A stretch of DNA of 32,538 bases from DASSWG01 sp041689995 (GTDB lineage Bacteria; Bacteroidota; Bacteroidia; Flavobacteriales; Flavobacteriaceae), in assembly GCA_041689995.1 (NCBI GenBank), contig JBDNFD010000153.1:1-32538 (forward strand), written 5' to 3'. Made by a program: the position numbers and the translations under genes. The notes beneath the pieces were generated by a model. The model was not told the origin of the DNA, did no database searches, and was given only the letters and a program-made list of their open reading frames with translations. Of this stretch, positions 31,799-32,538 are shown piece by piece. How positions within the stretch are numbered: position 1 is the first letter of the stretch; the number at the start of each line of letters is the position of its first letter.

Positions 31799-31931
31799 TT
31801 GACGCACATCCATCAAATCTCAATTTACGTCATTATCGCCGCTTGAAAGAAATTTTCTTAGGTCTCAGACTTGCCATGGAGTTTTAAGGATATTATAACA
31901 AAGGAAAGGAGGGAATTGTTTGTAGTTTGAT

Positions 31932-31939
31932 TAATTTTG
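31932..31939 (+). promoter_or_regulatory. Superoxide dismutase promoter -7 box
   Basis: TAATTTTG is a perfect TAnnTTTG box, leaving a leader of about 36 bases before ATG 31979. Confidence 0.5.
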
Positions 31940-31978
31940 GAAAACAAATTTTTAATAACCATTTAAAAAATAAACATT

Positions 31979-32538
31979 ATGTCATTTGAACTCCCAAAAT
32001 TGCCTTATGCGTTCGATGCATTGGAACCAAATATCGATGCGCGAACCATGGAAATACACCACGACAAACACCATGCTGGTTACACCTCTAAACTCAATGC
32101 CGCAATTGAGGGCACTAACATGGACAACAAGAAAATCACCGAACTTTTAAAGAATATGGACATGTCCAATAAAGCGGTGCGGAACAATGGTGGTGGATTT
32201 TACAATCACAGTTTGTTCTGGAAAGTAATGTCCCCAAAAGGGGGCGGAAAACCTTCGGGTGATTTGGCAAAAGCCATTGACAGTGCTTTTGGCTCTTTCG
32301 AATCTTTTAAAGATGCTTTCAGCAAAGCTGCCGCAACCCAGTTTGGTTCTGGTTGGGCTTGGCTTTGCGTACATTCTAACGGAAAACTGGAAATTTGTTC
32401 TACCCCAAACCAAGACAATCCATTAATGCCGGACACCGGCTGTGGCGGAACCCCAATTTTGGGATTGGATGTGTGGGAACACGCTTATTATTTACATTAT
32501 CAAAACAAACGACCCGATTATATTGACGCTTTTTTCAA
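31979..32538 (+). CDS. sodA: Superoxide dismutase, Mn type (3' end beyond window)
   Basis: The first 186 residues are present and the frame is open at the window end; about 15-20 residues are missing. The start MSFELPKLPYAFDALEPNID is the family start. Metal ligands are H27 (EIHHDKHH), H77 (GGGFYNHSLFW), D164 and H168 (LDVWEHAYY). Gly at the position before FYNH and Gln145 in TPNQDNPLM are the choice seen in manganese enzymes; iron enzymes usually carry the active-site Gln in the earlier segment. It converts superoxide to peroxide and oxygen in the cytosol, with no signal peptide. Metal choice from such residues is suggestive, not certain. Confidence 0.95.
   Translation, partial: MSFELPKLPYAFDALEPNIDARTMEIHHDKHHAGYTSKLNAAIEGTNMDNKKITELLKNMDMSNKAVRNNGGGFYNHSLFWKVMSPKGGGKPSGDLAKAIDSAFGSFESFKDAFSKAAATQFGSGWAWLCVHSNGKLEICSTPNQDNPLMPDTGCGGTPILGLDVWEHAYYLHYQNKRPDYIDAFF

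Larger units (their letters stand above)
31568..31978. other. Gene-free repeat island between addA and the superoxide dismutase gene
   Basis: About 410 bases carry no credible protein gene. They contain the palindromic repeats at 31593, 31705 and 31774, unremarkable AT-rich sequence from 31800 to 31915, and the dismutase promoter box near 31932. Confidence 0.7.

Overview
The window looks like chromosomal DNA from a marine-type flavobacterium (Bacteroidota, probably family Flavobacteriaceae). The evidence is AT-rich composition, near absence of Shine-Dalgarno sequences, repeated perfect matches to the Bacteroidota -7 promoter box TAnnTTTG, an OmpA protein with thrombospondin type 3 repeats, and flavobacterial versions of RecA, YicC, AddA/AddB and small lineage proteins. 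No phage, integrase, IS element or CRISPR array is visible.

Layout. (1) 1-6640 is an envelope polysaccharide locus. Rightward genes are the end of a Wzx-type flippase, a family 2 glycosyltransferase, a phosphoethanolamine-transferase-like sulfatase-fold protein and a family 4 glycosyltransferase broken by a frameshift and an amber codon. Leftward genes, converging on these, are a methyltransferase broken by a frameshift and two family 2 glycosyltransferases. (2) 6767-9330 holds divergent trhO and recA with an unexplained structured intergenic region. (3) 9413-11957 is a lipoprotein / ECF sigma factor / trans-envelope protein operon. The third protein has a cytosolic head, one inner-membrane helix, a long periplasmic linker and a C-terminal outer-membrane beta-barrel, matching the dual membrane-spanning anti-sigma design. 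(4) 12045-17222 is housekeeping: plsC, trpS, yicC-gmk-nadD and gpsA. (5) 17502-17758 is an orphan antitoxin followed by a 12-codon toxin stub. (6) 17785-22316 holds pheS, a 118-aa unknown protein, cvpA, a beta-carbonic anhydrase, an LpxH-like phosphatase, a 2OG-Fe(II) oxygenase interrupted by an amber codon, and a 64-aa membrane protein. (7) 22562-31467 holds tRNA-Ala(GGC), then addB, ompA, kbl and addA all leftward, so the two subunits of one nuclease are separated by two unrelated genes. (8) 31497-31800 is an island of palindromic repeats, followed by a Mn-type superoxide dismutase cut by the window end.

Three themes stand out. First is the sigma/trans-envelope anti-sigma/lipoprotein module, the best candidate for an incompletely described signalling system. 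Second are four gene lesions (two single-base homopolymer frameshifts and two Trp-to-amber changes, both in the context TAGAACC) in otherwise well-preserved accessory genes; they are either real decay or assembly error. Third is a consistent promoter grammar, including sites where TATCTTTG lies exactly four bases before an ATG, which implies leaderless or near-leaderless transcripts.

All functional names rest on reading motifs by eye; no database or folding program was run.
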